Below are positions 10,534 through 18,755 of a stretch of DNA of 58,869 nucleotides, piece by piece. Each line of letters begins with the position of its first letter. The first letter of the stretch is position 1. Location: the NCBI GenBank assembly GCA_017394885.1, contig JAFPWO010000019.1, forward strand, positions 1 to 58,869, written 5' to 3'. Source of the stretch: Lachnospiraceae bacterium. Its GTDB lineage: Bacteria; Bacillota; Clostridia; Lachnospirales; Lachnospiraceae. A program made the translations under genes and the position numbers. The notes beneath the pieces were generated by a model. The model did not search any database. It was not told where the DNA came from and was given only the letters and a program-made list of their open reading frames with translations.

Positions 10534-10566
10534 AAAGCCGGGGCGGCTTAAAGCCCCGGCTTTCTC
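10534..10566. terminator. Bidirectional terminator between malQ and the DUF5662 gene
   Basis: Arms GCCGGGGC (10537-10544) and GCCCCGGC (10553-10560), flanked by A-run and U-rich sequence on both strands. The stop codon of the convergent DUF5662 gene lies inside the loop, so its last codons form part of the hairpin. Confidence 0.85.
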
Positions 10567-11120
10567 TTATGGATCTCTTTTCGGATGATATCGAAGGCTT
10601 CGTCTCCCTTCTCCGCATACAGGACAAGCAGTTTGTGGAGCTTGCGGGCGGTTTCCGGATGCATCAGCTTATCCGGGACAAATCGCTCGAAGTATGCCAG
10701 CGGCTGAGACCGGTCAAATTTCCCTTTGTTGTAGGTCTCGCAGGCGGCCACGCGGTCGCAGAGCATTTCGATGATGTACCGGTTCGGCATCGGAACCGAA
10801 ACATACCGCGGCTGCGTTTCCCCGAAGCAGTAATCGATCCAGTACTCGTAATGATGCTTATTCCTTCCCTTGTGGTGCATCCACGAGGTGGAGGCGCCGG
10901 TGTCCCGCCTTTCCGCATCGTTGGGAGAGCGGTTGCCCTGATAGTATTTCGCGCCGACCAGAAATTCGGAAGGAGAGTACTTGGAGAGATCATGGACCAG
11001 TCCCTGCCAGATCAGACCGCAGCGGAAGCAGTGCCTGCGGACCGCCCGGCGGTGACGCGTGATGGTCAGGAAATGGGCCTTCGCTTTCTGAAAAGTCAGT
11101 TTGTACGCACCCGATTCCAT
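10548..11120 (-). CDS. DUF5662 family protein
   Basis: 190 residues of a conserved family with no assigned function. Motifs typical of it are WQGLVHDLSKYSPSEF, SWMHHKGRNKHHYEYW and the MPNRYIIEMLCDRVAAC segment. The HDLSKYS and HHKxxNxHH clusters are rich in His and Asp, so a metal-binding, HD-like catalytic site is plausible; that is inference. Its ATG shares one base with the stop codon of upp (TAATG), so translation is coupled to uracil phosphoribosyltransferase. Confidence 0.8.
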   Translation of the reverse strand: MESGAYKLTFQKAKAHFLTITRHRRAVRRHCFRCGLIWQGLVHDLSKYSPSEFLVGAKYYQGNRSPNDAERRDTGASTSWMHHKGRNKHHYEYWIDYCFGETQPRYVSVPMPNRYIIEMLCDRVAACETYNKGKFDRSQPLAYFERFVPDKLMHPETARKLHKLLVLYAEKGDEAFDIIRKEIHKRKPGL

Positions 11121-11749
11121 TACTTTGTGCCGAAGATACGGTCGCCGGCGTCGCCGAGACCCGGGCAGATATAAGCGTTCTCATTCAGGCAGCGGTCCAG
11201 ATTGCCGATATAAATCTGCACGTCCGGATGGGCCGTATGCAGACGCTCCAGGCCTTCCGGCGCCGCAATAATGCACATGAATTTGATTTTCACGCCGCCG
11301 TGCTGCTTGATCAGATCGATGGCGTCCACCGCGGAGCCGCCGGTCGCCAGCATGGGATCCATGACCACGATCGTCCGTTCTTCGATCGGGCTCGGCAGTT
11401 TGCAGTAATATTCATGAGGTTCATGCGTCACGGGATCACGATAAAGACCGATGTGTCCGACTTTGGCGGTAGGGGTGAGGTTTAAAATGCCCTGTACCAT
11501 GCCGAGACCGGCGCGGAGGATCGGGACGATGGCCAGTTTGCGGCCGCTGATCATAGGAGACATGCAGGTTTCGATCGGCGTGGTCACTTCCACATCTTCG
11601 AGCGGAAGATCGCGGAGGGCTTCATAGCCCATGAGGGTCGCAATTTCTTCGATCAGCTTGCGGAATTCATTGGTTCCGGTATTGATATCCCGCAGCATCG
11701 TGATTTTGTGCTTGATAAGCGGATGGGTCAGTATCGTTACATTTTCCAT
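11120..11749 (-). CDS. upp: Uracil phosphoribosyltransferase
   Basis: Pyrimidine salvage: uracil plus PRPP gives UMP. The 209 residues begin [20 protein letters not shown], the typical start. The frame is open 10 codons further up, but AGGTG sits before the ATG at 11749. The PRPP loop is [17 protein letters not shown], and [25 protein letters not shown] is the uracil-binding C-terminal region. The gene has its own strong promoter and is coupled by a TAATG junction to the DUF5662 gene. udk elsewhere in the window belongs to the same salvage pathway. Confidence 0.97.
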   Translation of the reverse strand: MENVTILTHPLIKHKITMLRDINTGTNEFRKLIEEIATLMGYEALRDLPLEDVEVTTPIETCMSPMISGRKLAIVPILRAGLGMVQGILNLTPTAKVGHIGLYRDPVTHEPHEYYCKLPSPIEERTIVVMDPMLATGGSAVDAIDLIKQHGGVKIKFMCIIAAPEGLERLHTAHPDVQIYIGNLDRCLNENAYICPGLGDAGDRIFGTK

Positions 11750-11781
11750 AAAGGACACCTCACTTGATTTTTTTCGCACTT

Positions 11782-11810
11782 ATTCTAACAGAACAGCACC
11801 TTCTTTGCAA
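11782..11810 (-). promoter_or_regulatory. Promoter of upp
   Basis: Minus strand: -35 TTGCAA (11805-11810), 17-bp spacer, -10 TAGAAT (11782-11787). Confidence 0.75.
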
Positions 11811-11852
11811 GAAAAAAGGCGCTAAAAGAAAAAGTAAAATATAACATGATCC

Positions 11853-12554
11853 TTACCGCAGCCGTTTGTCGCACCGTCTGGCCAGGGCCGTGCCGGCGCT
11901 CTGGAAGGCCTGCACCATCAGGATCAGAAGGATCACGGCGCAGAACATAACAAGGTATTTATACCGGTAGTACCCGTAGTTGATCGCAATCTTGCCGAGC
12001 CCGCCGCCGCCGATGATCCCGCTCATGGCGGAATATCCCAGGATATTGGTCAGGGTCAGCGTCACATTGGCGATCAGAGAAGGTACGCTCTCCGGGATCA
12101 GGACGCGGGTGATGATCTGCCAGGTCGAAGAGCCCATGCTCCGGGCCATCTCGATGCTGCCCGCGTCGACCTCCCGCAGGGAGGATTCCGTGATCCGGGC
12201 CACAAACGGGAAGGCGGCCATCACAAGAGGAACGATGGAAGCCCTTGTCCCAACCACGGTCCCCATGATCAGGCGGGTAAAGGGGAAGATCAGGATCATC
12301 AGGATCAGGAAAGGGATGGACCGCAGCACGTTGATGATGAAATTCAGCAGCCGCATCAGCCAGGCCGGGAGCGGCCGGATCCCGTCTTTTTCCCCGATGA
12401 CCAGGATCACGCCGAGAGGCAGGCCGATCAGGACGGCAAAGAATGTGGCAATGATCGTCACGTACAGTGTTTCCCAGATCGCGGTCAGAAACGTGCTCTG
12501 AATCACGCTACAGGCTTCTGCGCGTTCGGCCGCCGAAAGCAGCTCATTCAGCAT
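11853..12554 (-). CDS. metI: Methionine ABC transporter permease MetI
   Basis: Membrane subunit of the D-/L-methionine importer. The 233 residues carry about five transmembrane helices and the permease coupling motif in EVDAGSIEMARSMGSSTWQI, followed by the family end ILGYSAMSGIIGGGGLGKIAI. The start overlaps the last 11 bases of metN; GGAGG lies 9 nt before the ATG. It is the last gene of metQ-metN-metI. No clear hairpin terminator is visible between it and upp. Confidence 0.95.
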   Translation of the reverse strand: MLNELLSAAERAEACSVIQSTFLTAIWETLYVTIIATFFAVLIGLPLGVILVIGEKDGIRPLPAWLMRLLNFIINVLRSIPFLILMILIFPFTRLIMGTVVGTRASIVPLVMAAFPFVARITESSLREVDAGSIEMARSMGSSTWQIITRVLIPESVPSLIANVTLTLTNILGYSAMSGIIGGGGLGKIAINYGYYRYKYLVMFCAVILLILMVQAFQSAGTALARRCDKRLR

Positions 12555-13560
12555 CTCTCATTACCTCCCCGCAGCTTACGCCCGGCGCATCGGAAAAGTA
12601 AGCCAGCGCTTCCTGAAAATCATGGTTCTTTTCTTCAATACTGAGCAGCATGGAACCGAAGGTCCGCCCGCCGATCTCCCGGGTGGAAGCATAGGCGATA
12701 TTGGCGATAATGCCCTTCTCAACCGCCATTTTCGCGATCAGCGGCGTATCCGTGGCCTGGGAGCCGTCAAAGACGACCCGCAGATACCGGCTGCCCTTCC
12801 GGCCGGATTCCAGGACGTCCAGATAACCTTCCGGAAACACCAGCGCTTTGGCAGCGGCAGAGACCGGATCGGAGAAAACATCCTGCACGCTTCCCTGCTC
12901 GACGACGCGTCCCTGATCCAGGATCGCAACGTGCTGGCAGATGCTTTCCACGACGCTCATCTGATGCGTGATAATGATGACGGTGATCCCGTATTTCCGA
13001 TTGATGTCCCGGATCAGGTCCAGGATCTGCCGCGTCGTCGCGGGATCCAGCGCACTGGTCGCTTCATCACAGAGAAGGACCTTCGGACCGGTCGCCAGAG
13101 CCCGCGCGATCGCAACGCGCTGCTGCTGTCCGCCGGAAAGCTGTGAGGGATAGGCGTTTACCTTATCCCCCAGGCCGACCGTCTCCAGCAGTTCCTTCGC
13201 TTTCTTCCGCGCTTCGGACGGACGGATGCCGGCCAGCTCCATGGGAAAGCAGACGTTCTGCAGGCAGTTTCGCTGCATCAGCAGATTAAAGCTCTGGAAG
13301 ATCATGGCGATCTCGCGCCGCTTTTCCCGCAGTTCCTTCTCGGAGAGAGAAGACAGGCTGACCCCGTCGATCAGCACATCCCCTTCCGAGGGCCTTTCCA
13401 GCATATTGATGCAGCGCACGAGCGTACTTTTCCCGGCACCGCTCATGCCGATGATCCCGAAAATGTCCCCGTCTTCGATCGTCAGGTCCACTTCTTTCAC
13501 GGCATGAACGGTATTGTCCGCGTCAGTAAAGCTTTTTGAAAGCTTTTTCAGTTCGATCAT
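12544..13560 (-). CDS. metN: Methionine ABC transporter ATP-binding protein MetN
   Basis: ATPase subunit of the methionine importer, 338 residues. Walker A is GMSGAGKSTL, the Q-loop is in IFQSFNLL, the signature is LSGGQQQRVAIARAL, and Walker B is VLLCDEATSALDP. The H-loop is in IITHQMSVV. After about residue 265 comes a C-terminal NIL domain (YLRVVFDGSQATDTPLIAKM), which in MetN binds cytoplasmic methionine and inhibits uptake. It overlaps metI by 11 bases and follows metQ by 25 bp. Confidence 0.97.
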   Translation of the reverse strand: MIELKKLSKSFTDADNTVHAVKEVDLTIEDGDIFGIIGMSGAGKSTLVRCINMLERPSEGDVLIDGVSLSSLSEKELREKRREIAMIFQSFNLLMQRNCLQNVCFPMELAGIRPSEARKKAKELLETVGLGDKVNAYPSQLSGGQQQRVAIARALATGPKVLLCDEATSALDPATTRQILDLIRDINRKYGITVIIITHQMSVVESICQHVAILDQGRVVEQGSVQDVFSDPVSAAAKALVFPEGYLDVLESGRKGSRYLRVVFDGSQATDTPLIAKMAVEKGIIANIAYASTREIGGRTFGSMLLSIEEKNHDFQEALAYFSDAPGVSCGEVMRDAE

Positions 13561-13585
13561 GGCTTCCTCTTATATCTGTCCGGTA

Positions 13586-14437
13586 TTATTTCTTGAGTGC
13601 GGAAAGATCCTTCTGCTTTCCGCCGTACAGTCCCATCGGTTCCACGTGGATCGCGGAGACGGATACGATATGCGTTCCTTTCTCTTTGTTGAAATCGTCC
13701 AGATACGGAACATGCTGGAAATAGTTCGCATCGACCGTTCCGTCTTCGACGACTTCATTCGGGACCACATAGTCATTGTATTCCTGAATATCCAGCGTGA
13801 TATCCTTCTCCGCGAGGATCTCTTTGGCTACAGCCAGGATCTCCGCATGCGGCGCGGGAGAAGCGGCTACCGTGATAGTCGTACCGGCCAGGGCAGCGTA
13901 ATCGAGCGAAGAGTCGAAACCGTCACCGGGGTTTTCCACCACAGAAACCACGGAGCCGTCATACTTTGATTTGATGAACTCGGCGACTTTGCTGCTTTCC
14001 AGCGCGGCCTTTAAAGCCAGGATCTTCGGTTCCTTCTCATTGCCTTCCTTCACAGCCAGAATGTTCGCATAAGGAGACGCGGAGCCCTCGATCGCCAGGG
14101 AATCCTTGGTCGGATTGATCCCGGCGGAAAGAGCATAGTTGGAATTGATGATCGCATAGTCCACATCCTTCAGGGCATTGGGGATCTGCGCCGCTTCAAT
14201 TTCATTGAATTTGATGTTGAACGGGTTTTCCGCAATGTCCAGCGGCGTGGCGGTGATGCCGGCGCCTTCTTTCAGCTTCAGGTATCCTTTGGCTTCCAGC
14301 AGCAAAAGGGCGCGGGCTTCGTTGGTCGTGTCGTTGGGGATCGCGATGGTGATCTCTTTGCTTTCTTTCGCACCGCAGCCGGCCAGAAGAGCAGCGATCG
14401 TGAACAGGGAAACGATGAGTGCCGTAAGTTTTTTCAT
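13586..14437 (-). CDS. metQ: Methionine-binding lipoprotein MetQ
   Basis: Extracytoplasmic binding protein of the methionine importer, 283 residues. MKKLTALIVSLFTIAALLAG precedes the lipobox cysteine (LLAGC), so it is lipid-anchored outside the membrane. Family motifs ITATPLDIAENPFNIKFNE and DYAIINSNYALSAG are present. The open frame extends 27 codons upstream, but AGGAGG sits just before the ATG at 14437 and the signal peptide begins there. It is the first gene of the operon, whereas metNIQ is the more common order. A methionine-rich leader and terminator lie directly upstream. Confidence 0.96.
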   Translation of the reverse strand: MKKLTALIVSLFTIAALLAGCGAKESKEITIAIPNDTTNEARALLLLEAKGYLKLKEGAGITATPLDIAENPFNIKFNEIEAAQIPNALKDVDYAIINSNYALSAGINPTKDSLAIEGSASPYANILAVKEGNEKEPKILALKAALESSKVAEFIKSKYDGSVVSVVENPGDGFDSSLDYAALAGTTITVAASPAPHAEILAVAKEILAEKDITLDIQEYNDYVVPNEVVEDGTVDANYFQHVPYLDDFNKEKGTHIVSVSAIHVEPMGLYGGKQKDLSALKK

Positions 14438-14468
14438 AAGATCCTCCTTCTTTTTGCGGCTGATAAAC

Positions 14469-14502
14469 AGAAAAAGACCGGGCAGCTTCCGAGCTGCCCG
14501 GT
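14469..14502 (-). terminator. Attenuator terminator in the metQ leader
   Basis: Minus-strand arms ACCGGGCAGCT (14492-14502) and AGCTGCCCGGT (14477-14487) form a perfect 11-bp stem with a 4-nt loop, followed by CTTTTTCTG. It stands 26 nt past the leader ORF stop and 31 nt before the metQ ATG, so it would stop transcription before the structural genes unless prevented. Confidence 0.9.
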
Positions 14503-14627
14503 TCGGTTCATCAGACACTGAAACGAGACTATTCGGAAACTGTATGTAGCAAAGGAAGGCACATCTCCATGTGCCGGCGCATCATCATGTTCATGGTGAA
14601 GCTGTGCTTTGCCATCAGACAGTTTCC
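14477..14627 (-). promoter_or_regulatory. Methionine attenuator with alternative RNA pairings
   Basis: Three segments can pair in exclusive ways. Segment 1 (GGAAACTGT, 14619-14627) is just before the leader ATG. Segment 2 (14533-14543, minus ACAGTTTCCGA) covers the last codons of the leader ORF. Segments 1 and 2 pair perfectly over 9 bp. The last 10 nt of segment 2 also pair, with one G-U, to TCGGAAGCTG (14483-14492), the loop and 3' arm of the terminator. A ribosome stalled at the methionine codons would free segment 2 to open the terminator. A ribosome reaching the stop codon would cover it and let the terminator form. The pairing is seen; the mechanism is inferred from known amino acid attenuators. 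Confidence 0.8.
14529..14615 (-). CDS. Methionine-rich leader peptide of metQNI
   Basis: A 28-codon ORF, ATG at 14615, TAG at 14529-14531, too short for routine gene calling. It begins MAKHSFTMNMMMRRHMEM and has Met at positions 1, 8, 10, 11, 12, 16 and 18: seven in 28, including three in a row. AAAGGG lies about 10 nt before the ATG. A 7-bp hairpin (14558-14575) lies inside the ORF across Met codons 16 and 18. It sits between a strong promoter and an intrinsic terminator ahead of the methionine importer genes. The peptide itself probably has no function beyond sensing charged tRNA-Met. Confidence 0.85.
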   Translation of the reverse strand: MAKHSFTMNMMMRRHMEMCLPLLHTVSE

Positions 14628-14646
14628 CTTTCTTCAGGATGGGTGC

Positions 14647-14675
14647 ATCGTACCACCCGAAAATCATCCTGTCAA
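14647..14675 (-). promoter_or_regulatory. Promoter of the metQNI leader
   Basis: Minus strand: consensus -35 TTGACA (14670-14675), 17-bp spacer, -10 TACGAT (14647-14652). The predicted start is near 14640, about 25 nt before the leader peptide ATG. Confidence 0.88.
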
Positions 14676-14680
14676 TCTTT

Positions 14681-14709
14681 TTTTCGGAAAAACTTCCATT
14701 TTCCGAAAA
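14681..14709. repeat. AT-rich inverted repeat between PBP gene and metQ promoter
   Basis: Arms TTTTCGGAAAA and TTTTCCGAAAA with a short loop. It lies just past the PBP stop codon and before the metQ promoter. It lacks a following U-run on the minus strand beyond the T-rich arm itself, so it is at best a weak terminator of the PBP transcript. Confidence 0.5.
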
Positions 14710-14711
14710 TA

Positions 14712-17378
14712 TTAAGGGCCGGGGCCGGATTCGGAAGATTCCTCATTATGGATGTCGGATTCCGATTCTTCCGAACTTTCTTCAGAGGATTCCTCCGAAG
14801 AAGGCGGCGCGCTGTGAAGCGTGCAGACCGACGGATTGATGCCGGGGCGGTAGATATACTCGGAATCGAGGGTCAGCGTATCGCTCCAGGGCATCATATA
14901 ATAGAGCTTGTCATAGGTATGCAGGCAGTATTCCCCGGCCTCTTCGTTGGAATCTTCACACATTTTGATCATCGTATGAATGCTGCAGCTTTCAGTAGGC
15001 AGCGTATCCTGCGTGAAGTATTCCATATAGACGCGGCAGCGCGGATCCTGATCGCAGACGCCCGGCACGGCCAGCTGGCCGCTCAGCGAGCAGATCCGGG
15101 CCGTCGTGACGTCGGAAGGAACGACGAAGCCCGCATAGCTCTTGTTTTCATGGATCCGGTCCATGACCGCTTTCCAGATCAGCTTGTGATAGCTGGTCAG
15201 TTCCACATTGCCTTCCAGGGGAACGCTGCCGTCGTCATATCCGCTCCATACGCCCATGGTGTAGTACTTCGTATATCCGACAAACCAGTAATCCCGGCTC
15301 TTGCCGGCCGCATCCGAGGAAGTGCCGGACTTTCCGGCAGCCGGCATATTGTTCAGGGCGGCCGCGGCGGAAGAGGAGCTGATCGTGGTATTCTTTAGTA
15401 CGCTGGGCTTCATGGAATCCGCCATGGCGTCCGTCAGCATAAAAGCGGTGGAAGACTGGATCACGCGGTGCGAATCCTGCTTTTTCTCGAGAAGGACCTT
15501 GCCGTAATGATCGGTGATCTTCGTGTAGAACACCGGCTCGGTGTAGACACCGTTGTTCGCGATGGCAGCGAAGGCGTTGCTGACTTCCAGAAGGTTCGCA
15601 CCTTTGGTCAGCGCGCCGAGGGAGAGGGCCGGGCCGAGATCGGAATAGATCCGGCCGCCGATCTCTTCCTGCCGGACCAGCGAGCTGATCCCGAAAGATT
15701 CCAGGTACGAAAAGGCCGACTCAAAACCCACGGTATTCACCATGAATTTGGCGCTCACCACGTTCATGGAATAGACGATGGCGTCGCGTGCGGAGCTGTT
15801 CCCCATCCACAGGGAATTGGGCCACCAGTTCTTAAAACTGGTCCCGTTAAAGCTGGCCGGCGCGTCGACCTCGATGCTCGCTAACGTCTTTCCGTACCGG
15901 TCAATGGCCGGCGCGAAGGTGGAAAGCACCTTGAAGGTAGAGCCCGGGGAGCGGTAGGTATCGACGGCGCGGTTCAGCGAGCGGCTGACATTCTTTTCAC
16001 CGCGGCCGCCGCAGATCGCCATGACACAGCCGCTCTGCTGATCGATCACGATGGCGGCCAGCTGCGGCTCGATGATATAGTTGATCTTTTCGTCTGCGAT
16101 CAGGTCCTGATCCGTGAAAACGGCTTCCTTAAAGCGGCTCACGACTTCCCGGATCTCTTCCCGGGTATGATAAACCAGATTGGAAAGGCCGAGCGTGCGC
16201 TGCACGGTATTTTCGGTGTAGGTCACCGTCCGGCCGTCTGCCAGAGTCGCATTGACCCGGTAGCTGAAGCTCCACTGGTAGGCGTCTTTCGGATAGTGCG
16301 CCGCATTGTTGACTTCCTCGTCAAGGATCTCCTGGATCGTACTGTCCTGGGTGGAATAGATATTCAGTCCGCCGCTGTACAGAAGGGTATATGCATCCGC
16401 TTCGCTGTAGCCCAGTTCCGTCTGCAGATCTTTCAGGACAGAAGAGATGACCGAATCCGTAAAATAGCTGTACGTCGTGGAGGATTCGGAGATCTTCAGG
16501 TTGTTCTCGCGGACGCGTTCATAAAGCGCCTGCGTATCCTCCAGCGCCGCCGCTTTCTCCTCAGAGGTAATATAGCCCTGCTTTTCCATATGGTTCAGCA
16601 CGGAAAGGCGCCGCACCTCATTGTTCTCCGGGAACGTGATGGGATTGTAGCGGTACGGATTCTGCGTAATACCGGCCAGGCAGGCGCATTCGGAAAGCGT
16701 CAGATCCTTGACGTCCTTGCCGAAATAGCGCTGCGAAGCCACCTGGACGCCCAGGGAATTCTGCCCGAGATTGATGGAATTCAGATAGCTGATCAGAATA
16801 TCCTGCTTGCTGATCTCGGACTCCATCAGGATCGCCAGATACTGTTCCTGGAATTTGCGGATAAATCGGGCGCCCCAGCCTTTCTCCATGCCGCCGTTGA
16901 ACACATTGTTCTTGATCAGCTGCTGGGTAATGGTGGACGCGCCGCCGTCGATCCGCCCCCGCAGCATCAGGGATGCGACGGAGCGTAGCATGCTTCGTAC
17001 GTCCACGCCTTCGTGGATCCAGAAGCGCTCGTCCTCGATGGCAACGACCGCATTGATCAGGTCTTCCGGAACCTCGCTGTAGGCGACTGGGTCCCGGTTG
17101 GACCCGGATTTGATCAGCGTCTCCGTCAGATTCCCCTGCGAATCGTAGATATTGGAGGCAATGCCAAGCGGGGTGACCGTCATGGATTCCGGCTCGGGTG
17201 AGGTGGCGATGATGCCCCGGATCGTACCCAGCAGGAAGCTGCCGGCCAGTACCGCCGCCAGAACAAGCACTAAAAAAGTGATCTTCAGCCCGTGGAGCAG
17301 AAGACGGCTTGACAGCTTTTTCGGTGTGTTCTCGGCGCCGCTTATGCGGGCCTGCACGGTTTCCTTGCCGTAATTCAT
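14712..17378 (-). CDS. Class A penicillin-binding protein (PBP1A type)
   Basis: Bifunctional peptidoglycan synthase of 888 residues. A short cytoplasmic N-terminus leads to one membrane helix (about 31-53). The GT51 glycosyltransferase domain has EDERFWIHEGVD and GGASTITQQLIKN. The transpeptidase domain has the nucleophile motif SPGSTFK, the SxN motif SMN and the KTG-type motif KSGTS. After the transpeptidase there is a Cys-containing extension and a tail of repeated SSEE units ending in Gly/Pro, probably disordered on the outer face. RBS CCGGAGG. The gene is monocistronic with its own promoter. Confidence 0.95.
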   Translation of the reverse strand: MNYGKETVQARISGAENTPKKLSSRLLLHGLKITFLVLVLAAVLAGSFLLGTIRGIIATSPEPESMTVTPLGIASNIYDSQGNLTETLIKSGSNRDPVAYSEVPEDLINAVVAIEDERFWIHEGVDVRSMLRSVASLMLRGRIDGGASTITQQLIKNNVFNGGMEKGWGARFIRKFQEQYLAILMESEISKQDILISYLNSINLGQNSLGVQVASQRYFGKDVKDLTLSECACLAGITQNPYRYNPITFPENNEVRRLSVLNHMEKQGYITSEEKAAALEDTQALYERVRENNLKISESSTTYSYFTDSVISSVLKDLQTELGYSEADAYTLLYSGGLNIYSTQDSTIQEILDEEVNNAAHYPKDAYQWSFSYRVNATLADGRTVTYTENTVQRTLGLSNLVYHTREEIREVVSRFKEAVFTDQDLIADEKINYIIEPQLAAIVIDQQSGCVMAICGGRGEKNVSRSLNRAVDTYRSPGSTFKVLSTFAPAIDRYGKTLASIEVDAPASFNGTSFKNWWPNSLWMGNSSARDAIVYSMNVVSAKFMVNTVGFESAFSYLESFGISSLVRQEEIGGRIYSDLGPALSLGALTKGANLLEVSNAFAAIANNGVYTEPVFYTKITDHYGKVLLEKKQDSHRVIQSSTAFMLTDAMADSMKPSVLKNTTISSSSAAAALNNMPAAGKSGTSSDAAGKSRDYWFVGYTKYYTMGVWSGYDDGSVPLEGNVELTSYHKLIWKAVMDRIHENKSYAGFVVPSDVTTARICSLSGQLAVPGVCDQDPRCRVYMEYFTQDTLPTESCSIHTMIKMCEDSNEEAGEYCLHTYDKLYYMMPWSDTLTLDSEYIYRPGINPSVCTLHSAPPSSEESSEESSEESESDIHNEESSESGPGP

Positions 17379-17395
17379 GGAATACCTCCGGGGAT

Positions 17396-17404
17396 ATTAT
17401 ACCA
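17396..17404 (-). promoter_or_regulatory. Extended -10 promoter of the PBP gene
   Basis: Minus strand TGGTATAAT (TGnTATAAT). The -35 is poor (TTCTGT at 17 bp). A CTGTC/GACAG inverted repeat lies just upstream. The predicted 5' leader is only about 10-12 nt. Confidence 0.65.
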
Positions 17405-17435
17405 CAGTCTGTCAATAGACAGAAAGAGGGAGAAG

Positions 17436-17472
17436 AAAAAGCCGGTCCCGGGAGGATCCGCGGCCGGCTTTT
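17436..17472 (-). terminator. Terminator after alanine dehydrogenase gene
   Basis: Arms AAAAGCCGG (17437-17445) and CCGGCTTTT (17464-17472). On the minus strand a U-rich run follows, ending the ald transcript. Confidence 0.8.
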
Positions 17473-17489
17473 GTGTGAGAAAAATCGGA

Positions 17490-18608
17490 TCAGAACAGCG
17501 TGTTCGGATCCGCGTACGGACGATCCGGATAGGCTTCGTGCACGCCGCCGTAGGTGATGACGCCCTTGTAGACGTTCAGGCCCTTCATCAGGGCAGGATC
17601 CGCCTTGCAGGCGGCTTCCGCGCCGAGGTTCGCGATCTTCACGGCATACGGAAGGGTCACGTTCGTCAGGGCGTAGGTGGACGTGTTCGGCACCGCGCCG
17701 GGCATATTCGCGACGCTGTAGCAGACGTAGCCGTCTTTGATGAAGTAAGGATCGGCGTGGGTCGTGATCCGGTCGATGAACGGGATCGCGCCGCCCTGGT
17801 CGATGGCAACGTCGATGAGGACCGAGCCCTTGCGCATGGTGTGGACCATTTCATCCGTGACCAGCTTCGGGGTGCGTCCGCCGGGCACCAGGACGGAGGA
17901 GATGACCACGTCGGCGTCCTTCACGGCTTCCGCAATGTTGAACGGATTGGACATTAAGGTCTGGATGCGGCTGCCGAAGATATCGTCCAGATACTGCAGA
18001 CGGGCTGCGGACATATCCAGTACGGTCACATTGGCACCCATGCCGACGGCGATCTTGGCCGCGCTGGTACCGACGTTGCCGCCGCCGAGGATCACGACGT
18101 TGCCCTTCTTTACGCCGGAAACGCCCCAGAGCAGAATGCCGCGCCCGCCGTTCGGCGCTTCCAGAAGATGCGCGCCGACCTGGGACGCCATACGGCCCGC
18201 GATCTCACTCATGCAGGACAGCAGCGGAAGCGCGCCGTTCGGGAGCTGTACGGTCTCGTAAGCGATACCGATCACCTTTTTCTCCAGCAGCGCTTTGGTC
18301 TGTTCGGGATCCGGCGCCAGATGCAGATAGGTGAAAAGGATCTGGCCTTCGTGGAAATAGTCGTACTCGCTTTCCAGCGGTTCCTTGACTTTGATAATCA
18401 TATCGGCTGCATCAAAAACCTCTTTGGGGGTATCAAGCAGCTGCGCACCCGCCTTGACGTATTCTTCATCCGTAAACCCGGACGAAAGACCCGCGCCTTT
18501 TTCCATATAGACCGTATGGCCGGCCTTGCTGAGCGTGTAGGCGCCGGCGGGAGTCAGGCCGACACGGCCCTCCTGTGCCTTGATTTCTTTGGGACATCCG
18601 ATAATCAT
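17490..18608 (-). CDS. ald: Alanine dehydrogenase
   Basis: NAD-dependent interconversion of L-alanine and pyruvate plus ammonia. The 372 residues begin [20 protein letters not shown], the family start with the substrate-binding Arg. The frame is open 14 codons upstream, but CAGGAGG precedes the ATG at 18608. The Rossmann motif is [22 protein letters not shown]. Also visible are [29 protein letters not shown] and [15 protein letters not shown] sequence ([18 protein letters not shown]). It stands alone between its own promoter, with an overlapping palindrome, and a terminator. Confidence 0.96.
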   Translation of the reverse strand: MIIGCPKEIKAQEGRVGLTPAGAYTLSKAGHTVYMEKGAGLSSGFTDEEYVKAGAQLLDTPKEVFDAADMIIKVKEPLESEYDYFHEGQILFTYLHLAPDPEQTKALLEKKVIGIAYETVQLPNGALPLLSCMSEIAGRMASQVGAHLLEAPNGGRGILLWGVSGVKKGNVVILGGGNVGTSAAKIAVGMGANVTVLDMSAARLQYLDDIFGSRIQTLMSNPFNIAEAVKDADVVISSVLVPGGRTPKLVTDEMVHTMRKGSVLIDVAIDQGGAIPFIDRITTHADPYFIKDGYVCYSVANMPGAVPNTSTYALTNVTLPYAVKIANLGAEAACKADPALMKGLNVYKGVITYGGVHEAYPDRPYADPNTLF

Positions 18609-18650
18609 GTTTTGCCTCCTGAAACAAATATTTAGTTTGCGAAAAATCAC

Positions 18651-18685
18651 TGATATAACTATATCACAATACGTGGAATATGCAA
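18651..18685 (-). promoter_or_regulatory. ald promoter with overlapping palindromic operator
   Basis: Minus strand -35 TTGCAT (18680-18685), 16-bp spacer, -10 TATAGT (18658-18663). A perfect 16-bp palindrome, TGATATAACTATATCA (18651-18666), covers the -10, as expected for a repressor site. The regulator is not known; the Lrp-type protein encoded at 8.5 kb is one candidate by family habit only. Confidence 0.7.
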
Positions 18686-18755
18686 GATTCTTTTCTGTTT
18701 TTGCCCTCTTTTTAAAGCTCTTTTCATCCCGGGAAAAGTATGATACGATGCAGGC

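Noticed and set aside
14434..14667. 77-codon minus-strand ORF across the metQ leader
   Set aside because: It runs through the terminator hairpin and metQ ribosome binding site in another frame and has no ribosome binding site. The 28-codon Met-rich ORF explains the region better.
14440..14675. S-box (SAM) riboswitch or T-box upstream of metQ
   Set aside because: No SAM-riboswitch core or T-box consensus (AGGGTGGNACCGCG-like) is present between promoter and terminator; the leader ORF and alternative pairings account for the space.
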